Shown: positions 8,031-19,292, counted from the stretch's first letter. The stretch is 25,815 bases of DNA from CAZHTF01 sp964535305 (GCA_964535305.1 CAZHTF010000046.1:1-25815), one strand, 5' to 3'. Made by a program: numbers and translations. The notes: generated by a model from the letters alone, not told the origin.

Positions 8031-8903
8031 CTAGGCCGGCGCCGGTTCGCCGGGCCCGTTGCTCACGACTGCGGCCGAAGGCTCGCTCTCGCCCGCCGAC
8101 TCAAAGCGGCCCGCCGCAGAGTCGCTGCGGCCGAATTCTTCCTCGCGTCGGCGGCGTCCGCGGCGCGGCGCGCCGAAGTCGCGCACGTCACCCCCGCCGC
8201 CTTCGAGCGGCTCGACCCGGGCGCGCTTGCCCTCCTCCACCGCGTCGGCAAGCTGGTTGAAGATCAGCGCGATCGCCCGCATGGCGTCGTCATTGCCGGG
8301 GATGGCAATGCTTGCCCGGTCCGGATCACTGTCAGTATCGATCAGGCAGATGGTCGGGATGCCCAGCGTCGCCGCCTCGCGCAGCGCGTTCACTTCCTTG
8401 CGCACGTCGACCACCACCATCACCGACGGAAGGCGCGTCATTCTGCGGATGCCAGTCAGGTTGCGGCGGATCTTCTCGAGCTCGCGCGTCAGCGTCGACT
8501 TCATCTTCTTGGAATAACCGCTTTCCCACTGCGGGCTGACGACCAGGCTTTCAAGCTCCTCCATGCGCTGCAGCCGCGAGCGGATCGTGCGGAAATTTGT
8601 TAGCGTGCCGCCCAGCCAGCGTTCGTTCACATAGTGCATGCCGCAGCGCTCGGCGGCCTGCTGCACAGCGTCGCGGGCCTGGCGCTTGGTGCCGATGAAA
8701 AGCACTTCGCCCCCGCTGGCGACGACGCGCGTCAGGAATTTCTGCGCGCGCAGAATTCCGCGGACGGTTTCGCGAATGTCATGAATATGGATCCCGTTGC
8801 GTTTGCCGTAGATGAACGGCTGCATTTTGGGATTCCAACGGCTGGCGTGATGGCCGAAATGGATGCCGGCGTCGAGCATTTCGCGGATCAAGGGTGAAGC
8901 CAA
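8031..8903 (-). CDS. rpsB: 30S ribosomal protein S2
   Basis: S2 binds the head-body junction of the small ribosomal subunit. The family core is clear: DAGIHFGHHASRWNPKMQPF near the N-terminus, then FIGTKRQARDAVQQAAERC, ERWLGGTLTNF and IDTDSDPD near the end. The start is TTG at 8901-8903, seven bases after a perfect AGGAGG, which gives 290 residues beginning M-A-S-P-L-I-R-E-M-L-D. The upstream in-frame start at 8975 adds unrelated sequence. After the core, about 55 residues form a low-complexity Gly/Arg/Glu then Ser/Pro/Ala tail (APRRGRRRREEE, ending GEPAPA), longer than in E. coli S2. It is followed by tsf in the conserved order. Confidence 0.97.
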   Translation of the reverse strand: MASPLIREMLDAGIHFGHHASRWNPKMQPFIYGKRNGIHIHDIRETVRGILRAQKFLTRVVASGGEVLFIGTKRQARDAVQQAAERCGMHYVNERWLGGTLTNFRTIRSRLQRMEELESLVVSPQWESGYSKKMKSTLTRELEKIRRNLTGIRRMTRLPSVMVVVDVRKEVNALREAATLGIPTICLIDTDSDPDRASIAIPGNDDAMRAIALIFNQLADAVEEGKRARVEPLEGGGGDVRDFGAPRRGRRRREEEFGRSDSAAGRFESAGESEPSAAVVSNGPGEPAPA

Positions 8904-8910
8904 ACGATCG

Positions 8911-8916
8911 CCTCCT
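8911..8916 (-). promoter_or_regulatory. Strong Shine-Dalgarno fixing the TTG start of rpsB
   Basis: The minus strand reads AGGAGG, seven bases and TTG. The perfect ribosome site decides the non-ATG start of rpsB, because no in-frame ATG lies at the family start. Confidence 0.85.
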
Positions 8917-9029
8917 GAAGCTGCGCGGCCGATCACCGCGCTTTCGCGTCCGCTCCGACGCGGAAAGAAGACCACGCGGCTCGCCGCCCGGCAAGCCGCC
9001 TGAAGACCGTCCCATGACGTAACGGGACA

Positions 9030-9058
9030 CAGTAACGCGATTTGGGCGAAAGCGTCAA
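9030..9058 (-). promoter_or_regulatory. Candidate promoter for rpsB-tsf
   Basis: On the minus strand TTGACG (9053-9058) is followed, 17-18 bases later, by TTACTG or TACTGT (about 9029-9035). The -35 box is five of six; the -10 box is weaker. It lies in the 247-base gap 8904-9150, which otherwise shows no gene and should hold the rpsB leader. S2 autoregulates the rpsB leader in some bacteria, but I could not recognise such a structure here. Confidence 0.4.
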
Positions 9059-9150
9059 GGGTCGGATCGCGGCGGAACCGCGACCGATTCAGCGCGGCGA
9101 CGGCTATTCAGCGTACGGCCCGCCGGCGCGCAAACAGCGCCGCGCCGCCG

Positions 9151-10404
9151 CTATTTGCGAGCCGGCGCTGTTGCTGGCTGCGTGGCCGAGGGGGTCGTTG
9201 GCTGGGCCGGGTACGCCGCTTGTAGCGCCAGCAGCGAATACGCGGTCGTGAGCGCGGGCAGACCTTCCATCCAGCGGTCGGCTTCGTTTATCCAGCTTCC
9301 GTCCGCCTGTTGCCGCTCAGCGAGTGCGCGGGTCAGTTCCTCACGCCAATTGTGCGTGCGGCCGACCGCGTCGGTGATTTCGGCCAGTCCGCTGGCGTCC
9401 AGGGCGCGGGCAAACACATGGTAGAAGTAATACAGGCCCTCGCGCGACTGCGCATCCGGCATGTTCGGATTGCGATCGAGCGTCCAGTATCGGCCGAACC
9501 ACGCCAGCGCCGCCCGCACGCGCGGATCGTCGCGCGACAACCCGGCGAAAAGCAGGCTCTTGAAGCCTGCGTACGTCATCGTCCCATAGCTGCGAAGGCG
9601 CTTGCGGCCGTTCAACTCCGACTCGCCCGCCTTGCTCTCGCCGCCACCTACTGGCGAATAGATGAACCCGCCGTCGTTCGCACCTTTCGCGAATTCCTGA
9701 TCGTTCGACTCGCCCAGCATCTGGCAACGCTGGATGAACAGCAGCGCCTTGCGATACGCCGGGTGGTCCTTGGGCAGCCCGCTGTCGTGCAGCGCCTCGA
9801 CCATCATCTGCGTATTGGAAAGATCGGGACGTTTACTGCGGCCATAGCCCGCGCCGCCGTACCAGGCATCGCTGGTCGAGCGTTGCTCGCCTTCGTCCCA
9901 CTGGTTCTCAATCAGGAAATTCTGAAGCTGCTCGATCTGCCGGCGGTGGTCGGCCGACCCGCTGGCCGCCAGCGCCGAGAGCGCCACGCTGGATTCGTAG
10001 TTCTTGAGCAACCCCTCGGCAGAATAGACGCCGCCGTCGTCGCGTTGCGAGCGCAGCACGAATTGCAGCGCCTGTCGAACGGCGACGTGCTGCGGGCCGA
10101 CCTCGGGATTCTGCGCGAGCGCCTTGGCACACAGCGCGCTGACGCCCGGCCCGGTCTGGGAAGCCCAGCCGCCGTCCGCTTCCTGCTGTGCCAGCAGGAA
10201 CCGCGTGCCCTTTCGAATCAGCTCGCGCGCCAGCGCAGCGCTGTCCGCGGGCGCCGTTGTCGACGCGGCGGGCGCCTTCGGCTGCGTCGCCGACGTCTGC
10301 GCCAGCGCGGGAAATATTGCTACGCAGCCGCAGCTCAGCGCCAGTCCGATTCGCAGCAGGATTCGCAGTTGGCCGCCACACCGCATCGTATCTGGATTAG
10401 TCAT
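9151..10404 (-). CDS. Secreted prenyltransferase/squalene-cyclase-like alpha/alpha-toroid repeat protein
   Basis: The 417-residue protein has a signal peptide with likely cleavage after ALA (about residue 35), then a Thr/Pro/Ala linker. Several repeats of the squalene-cyclase/prenyltransferase beta-subunit type follow, each a helix pair with a Q..DGGW-like turn. Examples are LLAQQEADGGW (70-80), RSQRDDGGVYS and ERQQADGSWINE. The C-terminal tail is QPTTPSATQPATAPARK. No cyclase catalytic DXDD motif was seen, so enzyme activity is not supported; such secreted toroids are frequent in planctomycetes and mostly uncharacterised. The start ATG at 10402-10404 overlaps the end of the metallopeptidase gene (ATGACTAA) and has GGAAG about nine bases upstream, implying translational coupling. 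A longer frame from 10431 is possible but lacks support. Confidence 0.82.
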   Translation of the reverse strand: MTNPDTMRCGGQLRILLRIGLALSCGCVAIFPALAQTSATQPKAPAASTTAPADSAALARELIRKGTRFLLAQQEADGGWASQTGPGVSALCAKALAQNPEVGPQHVAVRQALQFVLRSQRDDGGVYSAEGLLKNYESSVALSALAASGSADHRRQIEQLQNFLIENQWDEGEQRSTSDAWYGGAGYGRSKRPDLSNTQMMVEALHDSGLPKDHPAYRKALLFIQRCQMLGESNDQEFAKGANDGGFIYSPVGGGESKAGESELNGRKRLRSYGTMTYAGFKSLLFAGLSRDDPRVRAALAWFGRYWTLDRNPNMPDAQSREGLYYFYHVFARALDASGLAEITDAVGRTHNWREELTRALAERQQADGSWINEADRWMEGLPALTTAYSLLALQAAYPAQPTTPSATQPATAPARK

Positions 10405-10777
10405 ATCCGAGTTCTTCCAATCGATCTTCATCGAGCCCGAAGTGGTGCCCGATCTCGTGTAGCACGGTGATGCGGATTTCCTCGATCAACTCCGCGCGCG
10501 ATTCGCACATGTCGCACAAGTTATCGCGGAAAATAAATATGCGATCCGGCCCGCCTACGTGCATGTCCTCCGGCCCGCGCTCGTCCAGCGGCGTGCCGGC
10601 GTAGAGCCCCAGCAGGTCAGCCGGGACGTCGTGCTCACGCATGAACGCGCGATCCGGACGCCCACGAACCTCAATCACCACATTCTCCAGATACCGCCGA
10701 AACTCCGGCGGAACGCTGGCGATGGCCGCCTCCACCGCGCGATCAAACTCCTGGTTCGAAATTGACACCACCGCCAC
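10397..10777 (-). CDS. Minimal zincin-like metallopeptidase (PF06262-type)
   Basis: The 126-residue protein matches the small single-domain zincin family. The zinc motif HEIGHHFGLDEDRLEELGY (107-125) has H107 and H111 as metal ligands, E108 as the catalytic base, and the trailing Gly/Asp/Glu/Leu pattern typical of this group. Conserved upstream parts include LGLYAGTPL (56-64) and RIFIFRDNL (79-87). There is no signal peptide, so it should be cytoplasmic. The start is GTG 10775-10777, with GAGGG just upstream and only 17 bases after the purQ stop. It overlaps the next gene by eight bases. The substrate of this family is not established, so the function beyond probable zinc protease cannot be named. 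Confidence 0.88.
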   Translation of the reverse strand: MAVVSISNQEFDRAVEAAIASVPPEFRRYLENVVIEVRGRPDRAFMREHDVPADLLGLYAGTPLDERGPEDMHVGGPDRIFIFRDNLCDMCESRAELIEEIRITVLHEIGHHFGLDEDRLEELGYD

Positions 10778-10794
10778 TAGCCCTCGTCCGCGCG

Positions 10795-11598
10795 TCAGCG
10801 GAAATGCGCCACCGCGCGCTGGAACAGCCGCAGACCATCGCCCGCGGCCTGGGCGGGCAGACGCGTCCAGCAGGGGTGCTGCGTCCAGTCGATGAAGCGA
10901 TCCGGATGCGGCATCAAGCCGAATACGCGCCCGCTGGAGTCACATAGTCCGGCGATGTCCGCCACGCTGCCATTCGGGTTATACGGCAGGTCGGCGCTCG
11001 CGTCGTGGCCGTCGGCATTCGTGTTGGCTGGCACGTAGCGCAGTGCCACGCCGCCGGCTGATTCGACCTGCTGAAGGTCTTTCAAGTGGGCGAATACGAC
11101 CCGCCCCTCGCCGTGCGCGATGGGCATATCGAACGTCTCGCCCGGTTCGAGGAATGCGCACTTCGACTCGCCGGCGCGCAGCCGCACCCAGCGATCCTGA
11201 AATCCGCGCGGCTCGTTGTACGTGATGGAGCAGGTTCGACGGCCGTTGTTGCCGCCGCGCTCGCCGCCCGCCGGCAGCAGGCCGGTTTTCACCAAGACTT
11301 GAAATCCGTTGCAGATACCCAGCAGCAGTGCGCCGCGCGCAACACGCTCGCGAAGCCCGTCGAGCAGGTGGCGTTCGATCTGTGCGGCGAAGATCCGGCC
11401 GGCGCCCAGGTCGTCGCCATAGCTGAAGCCGCCGGGGATGATGATGATCTGAAAATCGCCCAGCCGCGCCGGCTGATCGATGACGGCTCGGATGTGTACG
11501 CGCTCGGGTATTCCGCCGGCACGCTCGCACGCGGCCAGGGTCTCCAGGTCGCAATTCGTGCCCGCGGCACGCAGCACCAACACGCGGACATCGGCCAA
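10795..11598 (-). CDS. purQ: Phosphoribosylformylglycinamidine synthase, glutaminase subunit PurQ
   Basis: PurQ releases ammonia from glutamine for PurL in the fourth step of purine synthesis. The 267-residue class-I amidotransferase has PGGFSYGDDLGAG (55-67), the nucleophile elbow GICNGFQVL with Cys96, YNPNGS..DIAG and the C-terminal MPHPDRFIDWTQHP (229-242) with His231. The third triad residue, Glu in most PurQ (HPER), is Asp233 here. The length exceeds the roughly 227-residue B. subtilis form, matching the longer PurQ variants. The start is TTG 11596-11598, chosen because LADVRVLVLRAAGTN is the family N-terminus and GGAGG sits seven bases upstream; the frame continues to 11961 but that part is not PurQ-like. 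It heads the purQ-zincin-toroid cluster. purL and purS are not in the window. Confidence 0.95.
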   Translation of the reverse strand: MADVRVLVLRAAGTNCDLETLAACERAGGIPERVHIRAVIDQPARLGDFQIIIIPGGFSYGDDLGAGRIFAAQIERHLLDGLRERVARGALLLGICNGFQVLVKTGLLPAGGERGGNNGRRTCSITYNEPRGFQDRWVRLRAGESKCAFLEPGETFDMPIAHGEGRVVFAHLKDLQQVESAGGVALRYVPANTNADGHDASADLPYNPNGSVADIAGLCDSSGRVFGLMPHPDRFIDWTQHPCWTRLPAQAAGDGLRLFQRAVAHFR

Positions 11599-11605
11599 GG
11601 CGGCG

Positions 11606-11610
11606 CCTCC
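11606..11610 (-). promoter_or_regulatory. Shine-Dalgarno fixing the TTG start of purQ
   Basis: GGAGG lies seven bases before TTG, the same geometry as at rpsB, and it decides a non-ATG start. Confidence 0.75.
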
Positions 11611-11652
11611 GGAATTTCCCCCGCCGGACGGCACCCGCCGGCGAATTGCCTG

Positions 11653-11682
11653 ATTATATGGACCTCCTGGCGCAGCCCACAA
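11653..11682 (-). promoter_or_regulatory. Promoter of the purQ operon
   Basis: A perfect TATAAT (11653-11658) is preceded after 18 bases by TTGTGG (11677-11682) on the minus strand. Transcription would start near 11646, giving a leader of about 48 bases before the TTG. No PurR-like or riboswitch element was recognised in the 148-base divergent gap 11599-11746. Confidence 0.6.
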
Positions 11683-11717
11683 ATTCCCGCGATCGGGCAA
11701 TGCGCGCAACGCCGCGC

Positions 11718-11746
11718 TTGCCCGGAACCCGCGTGTCTCAAACAAT
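11718..11746 (+). promoter_or_regulatory. Candidate promoter abutting the secreted-protein start
   Basis: TTGCCC (11718-11723), 17 bases and AACAAT (11741-11746, four of six) end directly at ATG 11747. The predicted transcription start is near the second ATG at 11753, and no Shine-Dalgarno precedes either ATG, so translation might be leaderless. This is speculative. Confidence 0.3.
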
Positions 11747-13177
11747 ATGAACATGTTGCAACGTATTCTCGCCTCGCCCGTGCTGTCGAATGTCGCGTCT
11801 CTGTCGCTGGCCGTATTGGGGCTGCTTGCGCTAAGCCTGGCGCGGCCGGTCCAGGCGCAGGACGCGGCCGCTGACCGCATGACCGAAAAGGTGCTCGAAG
11901 ATCGGCTGGCGTCTGAGGGCGACCAGCTTCGCAGCGCGCTGCGCAAACTGGTCGGCGCCACGCAAACACTGGGCGACTGGAAGCCGCACTACGAGAACGG
12001 CGTGGCGATCGCCGAACGCGTCTACCAGCGGAACAACTGGACCTCCGAGCCGGACCAATTTTCCCTGCAGGTGTTTCGCGAAGTCGGCCAGCACGAGCCG
12101 TGGGCCCTCCAGCAGCGTTGGGACACGTTCATGGGCATGATCGAAGATCGCTACGACCTCTCGCCGGACCAGAGCCAGCGGCTGCGGATGCAATTGATCC
12201 GCGACAGCGCGGATGTATTCCGACGGCACGCGCCGCAGATTCTGGAATATTCGCTCGAGGCGATCCAGACGCGTGCGACGGGCGGGGCGATCACCGCCGA
12301 CCAGGTGTCGCGCTGGAGCAAGCTCGCGGCGCCGGTGATGGACGACGCCCGCAAGGTCATGCAGGCCACCGCCGAGCAGTTCATGCAGGAGCTTTCGCCC
12401 GAGCAGCAGCAGCGCGTGCGGACGGATCTGATGGCGGCCGAAGAGCGCATGGAGCGGATTACCCAGCTTCGCGAGAAGTGGGCCGCGGGCCAGTGGGAGC
12501 CTGCCGATTGGGGCCTGGATCAAGATCCGATTCAGTTGGCCGCGATGCAGGAGATGCGCGAGGAGGGCATCGACGCCGAGGCCGCGGTGCGGAATCCGGG
12601 CTTTGCCGCCGAAGCGCTGAAGGCCGAGCGTGCAGCGTTGGGCAATCGCGAGCCGCGCGATGCCGCGGTGCCTCCGGCGCAAGCGTCGGACGCGCCGCTC
12701 GTTGCCGCAAAGAGCGCGGAACGGTCGGGGGCGGAGGTCGCTCCGGTGATCGACGCGAGCGCGGCCGCCGGGGCGATTCCAGGTCCGGCCGACGCGCCGG
12801 GCGCACCGCAGCCCGTCGCCGGCACGCCTGCCACACGGCGTCTGCCGGATGACGCCTGGGGCCGCTACGTCCAGGCATTCATCCGCAAATACAGACTCGA
12901 AGAGCAGCAGCAGCAGAAGGCCTGGCTGATTTACGCCGAATCCACCAAGGCCGCCGAACGCGTGCGCATGCGGCTGAGCGACGCGCAGCGCGGCGGCGCG
13001 GCGCGTGAAGACCTGACGCGCTATCACACGCAATTGGACCGCCAATTCCAGCAGATGAGCCGCCGACTCGAACGCTTGCCGACGCGGGCCCAGCGACGCG
13101 ACGCCGACCCCGGCGACATTCCGGCCCCGCAAAACAGTGCAATCGCCGAGAGCGGCGAAGCCAAGAGCAAACCCTAG
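11747..13177 (+). CDS. Secreted helical protein of unknown function
   Basis: I do not recognise this 476-residue protein. It opens with a signal peptide (hydrophobic core about 16-32, likely cleavage after VQA at 37). The region to about residue 290 is strongly helical and charged, including LSPEQQQRVRTDLMAAEERM, faintly like the LTxxQ pattern of periplasmic Spy/CpxP proteins, but too weak to assign. A Pro/Ala-rich linker spans about 290-365. A second helical, Gln/Arg-rich segment (RLEEQQQQKAWLIYAES) and a polar tail follow. There are no membrane segments after the signal and no catalytic motif. The start may be ATG 11747 or 11753. It diverges from purQ and precedes the acyl-CoA dehydrogenase gene by 58 bases, though no shared role is evident. 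Confidence 0.75.
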   Translation: MNMLQRILASPVLSNVASLSLAVLGLLALSLARPVQAQDAAADRMTEKVLEDRLASEGDQLRSALRKLVGATQTLGDWKPHYENGVAIAERVYQRNNWTSEPDQFSLQVFREVGQHEPWALQQRWDTFMGMIEDRYDLSPDQSQRLRMQLIRDSADVFRRHAPQILEYSLEAIQTRATGGAITADQVSRWSKLAAPVMDDARKVMQATAEQFMQELSPEQQQRVRTDLMAAEERMERITQLREKWAAGQWEPADWGLDQDPIQLAAMQEMREEGIDAEAAVRNPGFAAEALKAERAALGNREPRDAAVPPAQASDAPLVAAKSAERSGAEVAPVIDASAAAGAIPGPADAPGAPQPVAGTPATRRLPDDAWGRYVQAFIRKYRLEEQQQQKAWLIYAESTKAAERVRMRLSDAQRGGAAREDLTRYHTQLDRQFQQMSRRLERLPTRAQRRDADPGDIPAPQNSAIAESGEAKSKP

Positions 13178-13235
13178 CAGATCGCGACGGCGCGACCCTT
13201 TCGTGTGGCGCGCGGGTGGCAGCGGGAGGCCGAGA

Positions 13236-14381
13236 ATGGATTTCGCCCTGACGCGTGAGCAGCAGGAGCTGCAGGACGCCGCGATCGCCTTCGCGAAGGC
13301 TGATCTGGCCGACGACATGATCGCCCGCGATGAGGCCGGTGAATTCTGGCGCGAGGGCTGGAAACGCTGCGCCGGCTTCGGCGTTCACGCGCTGCCCGTG
13401 CCGACCGAATATGGGGGCAGCGGCGGCGACCTCACCAGCACCATCGCGGTCATGGAGGGGCTGGGCTATGGCTGCAAGGACCAGGGCCTGCTGTTCTCGA
13501 TCAACGCGCATCTCTGGACCAACTCGATTCCGATCCTGCTGTATGGCACTGAAGCGCAGAAGCGCCGATACCTGCCGCGGCTTTGCGACGGCAGCCTGAT
13601 TGGCGCGAATGCCGCCAGCGAGCCCGAGTCCGGCTCGGATGTGTTCAGCATGCGCACGCGCGTCGTTCGCGATGGCGATCACTATCTGATTAACGGGACC
13701 AAGACATTCTGCACCAATGCGCCGGTCTGCGACCTGTTCGTCGCCTACGCCACGCTCGACCCGGCCCTGGGCGCAATGGGCATCTGCGCGCTGATCGTGG
13801 AGCGCGGCACACCCGGCATCAACACCACCCGCAAGCTGGCCAAGATGGGGCTGCGCAGCTCGCCGATGTCCGAGGTCGTCTTCGAAAACTGCCGCATCCC
13901 TCGCGAAAACCTGCTCGGGCGCGAAGGCCGCGGAGCCGAGGTCTTCAATTGCTCCATGGAGTGGGAGCGCAGCAACATCCTGGCGAATGGTTTGGGCACC
14001 ATGCGCCGGCAGATCGAGCAGTGCGTCGAGTACGCGCGCAGTCGCAAGCAATATGGCCACGCGATCGGCAAGTATCAGTCGGTGGCCAACCGCATCGTCG
14101 ACATGAAGCTGCGCTACGAGACCGCGCGGCTGCTGGTCTACAAGATCGGCTGGCTGAAAGCGCAGGGCAAAAACGCCGAGCTGGATGTCGCACTCGCCAA
14201 GCTGCACACCTCCGAGAGCTACGTGAAGAACTGCCTGGACGCGATCCAGATTCACGGCGGGTATGGCTACATGACCGAATTCGAGCTGGAGCGCGACCTA
14301 CGCGACGCGGTCGGCAGCACACTGTATTCGGGCACGACCGAGATTCAGCGCAACATCGTCGCGCGGCGAATGGGACTGTAG
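13236..14381 (+). CDS. Acyl-CoA dehydrogenase family flavoprotein
   Basis: The 381-residue length and domain order are those of FAD acyl-CoA dehydrogenases, which oxidise acyl-CoA to enoyl-CoA in fatty-acid or branched-chain amino-acid breakdown. Visible signatures are NAASEPESGSDVFSMRT (125-141), EYARSRKQYG (265-274), IHGGYGYMTEFELERDLRDA (339-358) and YSGTTEIQRNIVARR (364-378). The usual catalytic Glu in the YEGT element is Ser365. Glu244, in the WER of helix G, occupies the place used as base in isovaleryl- and long-chain enzymes, so activity is still plausible. The start ATG 13236 has GGGAGG six bases upstream; an earlier in-frame ATG at 13137 overlaps the previous gene and adds Arg-rich sequence. 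The substrate cannot be told from sequence. Confidence 0.93.
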   Translation: MDFALTREQQELQDAAIAFAKADLADDMIARDEAGEFWREGWKRCAGFGVHALPVPTEYGGSGGDLTSTIAVMEGLGYGCKDQGLLFSINAHLWTNSIPILLYGTEAQKRRYLPRLCDGSLIGANAASEPESGSDVFSMRTRVVRDGDHYLINGTKTFCTNAPVCDLFVAYATLDPALGAMGICALIVERGTPGINTTRKLAKMGLRSSPMSEVVFENCRIPRENLLGREGRGAEVFNCSMEWERSNILANGLGTMRRQIEQCVEYARSRKQYGHAIGKYQSVANRIVDMKLRYETARLLVYKIGWLKAQGKNAELDVALAKLHTSESYVKNCLDAIQIHGGYGYMTEFELERDLRDAVGSTLYSGTTEIQRNIVARRMGL

Positions 14382-14420
14382 CCGCGGCGCCGCGCAGCGC
14401 CTTCAATCCCGCCGCGGGGG

Positions 14421-15047
14421 TTACGGCTGCGGCGTGCGCACCAGCCGGGCCGGGTCGTATCCGTGCTCGGCGATCTTCTTGCAGATCTTCTCGTAGACCT
14501 TTTCGTCAAGCTTGGGTGTGCGGCTAAGAATCCACAGGTGCGTGCGGCAGGGTTGACCAACGACGGCGTAGCGATAGTCGGGCTCCAGGTCGATGATCCA
14601 GTAGTCCGCACGAAACGGCCAGACAAACTGCACGTGCCAGCGTGCATTCGATGAGCAGATGCTCCAGCCGCGCGCGCTGGAGGCGGCTTCCGGACCGTCC
14701 AGCTTGCCGCGCCGGCCGACGTTTCGAACGTCGATCTTGCCATCGGGCCTCAACGTGTAGTTGGCGATGACGCCGACCAGTCCGTCCTGGTAGCGATTCG
14801 GATAGCGAGCAATCTCGTACCAGCGACCCATGTAGCGCGGCAGGTCCACGCGTGCCACCGGCTTCGGTTTGCCGGATTCGAGCAGCGCGCGCTCCGACGC
14901 GTCGTCGAGCGAGCCACGCGCCGCCGTACTGTCGTGCGTGGCGCGCGGTGGCTGCGGTGGCTGCGAACGCGCGATCGGCGGCTGCGCCGGGGCGACAATG
15001 CAGAGGAGTACGAAGGCGGCGACGCACAACGGTACCAGGCTCAGCAT
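14421..15047 (-). CDS. Blc-type bacterial lipocalin, exported
   Basis: This 208-residue protein belongs to the bacterial lipocalin (Blc/apolipoprotein D-like) family, whose members bind fatty acids or lysophospholipids at the envelope. The lipocalin GxW signature lies in YMGRWYEIARYPNRYQ (72-87), and the late conserved block is YWIIDLEPDYRYAVVG (149-164), then LWILSRTP. An N-terminal hydrophobic segment (1-21) acts as a signal or anchor, but the Cys at 16 is not in a proper lipobox, so it is probably not a lipoprotein as E. coli Blc is. A Pro-rich spacer spans 22-65. The ATG at 15045-15047 has GGAG six bases upstream. It converges with the dehydrogenase gene, only 39 bases away. Confidence 0.9.
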   Translation of the reverse strand: MLSLVPLCVAAFVLLCIVAPAQPPIARSQPPQPPRATHDSTAARGSLDDASERALLESGKPKPVARVDLPRYMGRWYEIARYPNRYQDGLVGVIANYTLRPDGKIDVRNVGRRGKLDGPEAASSARGWSICSSNARWHVQFVWPFRADYWIIDLEPDYRYAVVGQPCRTHLWILSRTPKLDEKVYEKICKKIAEHGYDPARLVRTPQP

Positions 15048-15074
15048 GCAAAGCTCCGTCGTCTGGGCCGGTCG

Positions 15075-15098
15075 GCCGGCACGCTGTGCGTGCCCGGC
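15075..15098 (-). terminator. Strong GC hairpin, possible terminator after carB and its small downstream frame
   Basis: GCCGGCACGC and GCGTGCCCGGC pair as a 10-bp stem with one bulged base around a TGT loop. It lies 37 bases after the small-frame stop and before the lipocalin start. No T-run follows on either strand, so intrinsic termination is uncertain. Confidence 0.35.
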
Positions 15099-15135
15099 TG
15101 AATCCGGCGTCGTGCGCGAACGAGGACCACGGCGG

Positions 15136-15362
15136 TTACAAACGTGCCCAATATCCTATCGGACTGATGCGCCACCGGCGCGCTGCTCGTCGCAAGCGCT
15201 TGCGCGATTCCAAAAGGTAGTCCTGCAACGCTTTGACGCGAAGTGACGGCTGTTCGCGGATGGCGCGGATCGCGCTGACAAGCTCAGCGCGCCGGACGTA
15301 CCTGAAACTTGGGATTTCCGGCGGCCAGATGACGATATCGCCGTCATTTTCCGCCGCGTCCA

Positions 15363-15363
<1 letters not shown>
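15136..15363 (-). CDS. Small open frame coupled to carB and carrying a diverged copy of the carB C-terminus
   Basis: The frame begins at GTG 15361-15363, which shares its G with the carB stop (TAGTG), and encodes 75 residues. Residues from about 31 to 56, AIRAIREQPSLRVKALQDYL and what follows, match the last residues of CarB, AIRAIREQSLLRVKALQDYL and what follows. The N-terminal part (DAAENDGDIVIWPPEIPSF) and the basic tail are unlike CarB. It may be a real translationally coupled small protein, or the remnant of a tandem duplication of the carB 3' end. Mismatches concentrate at third codon positions and most amino acids are kept, which hints at selection, but the sample is small. Function unknown. 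Confidence 0.45.
15196..15273 (-). repeat. Diverged direct repeat of the carB 3' end
   Basis: This 78-base segment matches 15366-15443, the last 26 sense codons of carB, at 64 of 78 positions by hand count without gaps. The two copies are in direct orientation, separated by 92 bases, and are read in different frames. Confidence 0.8.
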
Positions 15364-19097
<3,734 letters not shown>

Positions 19098-19292
19098 CTT
19101 TCTCCGCGGCTCGCGCAGGCGCGTGCGGGCCAGCAAGCGAGTCGAGCGAGCGCGCGTGCGGAGCATAGCGGATTTGCGGCGCTGCGGTGCGCGCAGCGCG
19201 GCACGGGCGGCGCGCGGGCTGCACAAGCTTGCCGGGGCGGCAATGGAGCGCTGGCCGCGGCGGTTCGCCGACCGCGGGCGCGCCAAGGGTCG

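Noticed and set aside
9310..10470. A 386-codon plus-strand frame opposite the toroid-protein gene.
   Set aside because: It is antisense to a protein with signal peptide and repeats, with shadow-like composition and no motif.
11599..11961. In-frame upstream extension of purQ to an ATG at 11961.
   Set aside because: The added residues are not PurQ-like, they overlap the divergent gene and both promoters, and GGAGG-TTG at 11596-11610 is a better start.
11831..14255. Two long minus-strand frames (11831-13318 and 12879-14255) opposite the secreted protein and dehydrogenase genes.
   Set aside because: They overlap each other and clear plus-strand genes, have no ribosome sites or recognisable domains, and are GC-bias shadows.
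14383..14394. A 12-base perfect palindrome CGCGGCGCCGCG between the convergent dehydrogenase and lipocalin genes, as a terminator.
   Set aside because: It has no loop or T-run and could arise from GC composition alone; it is too weak to annotate.
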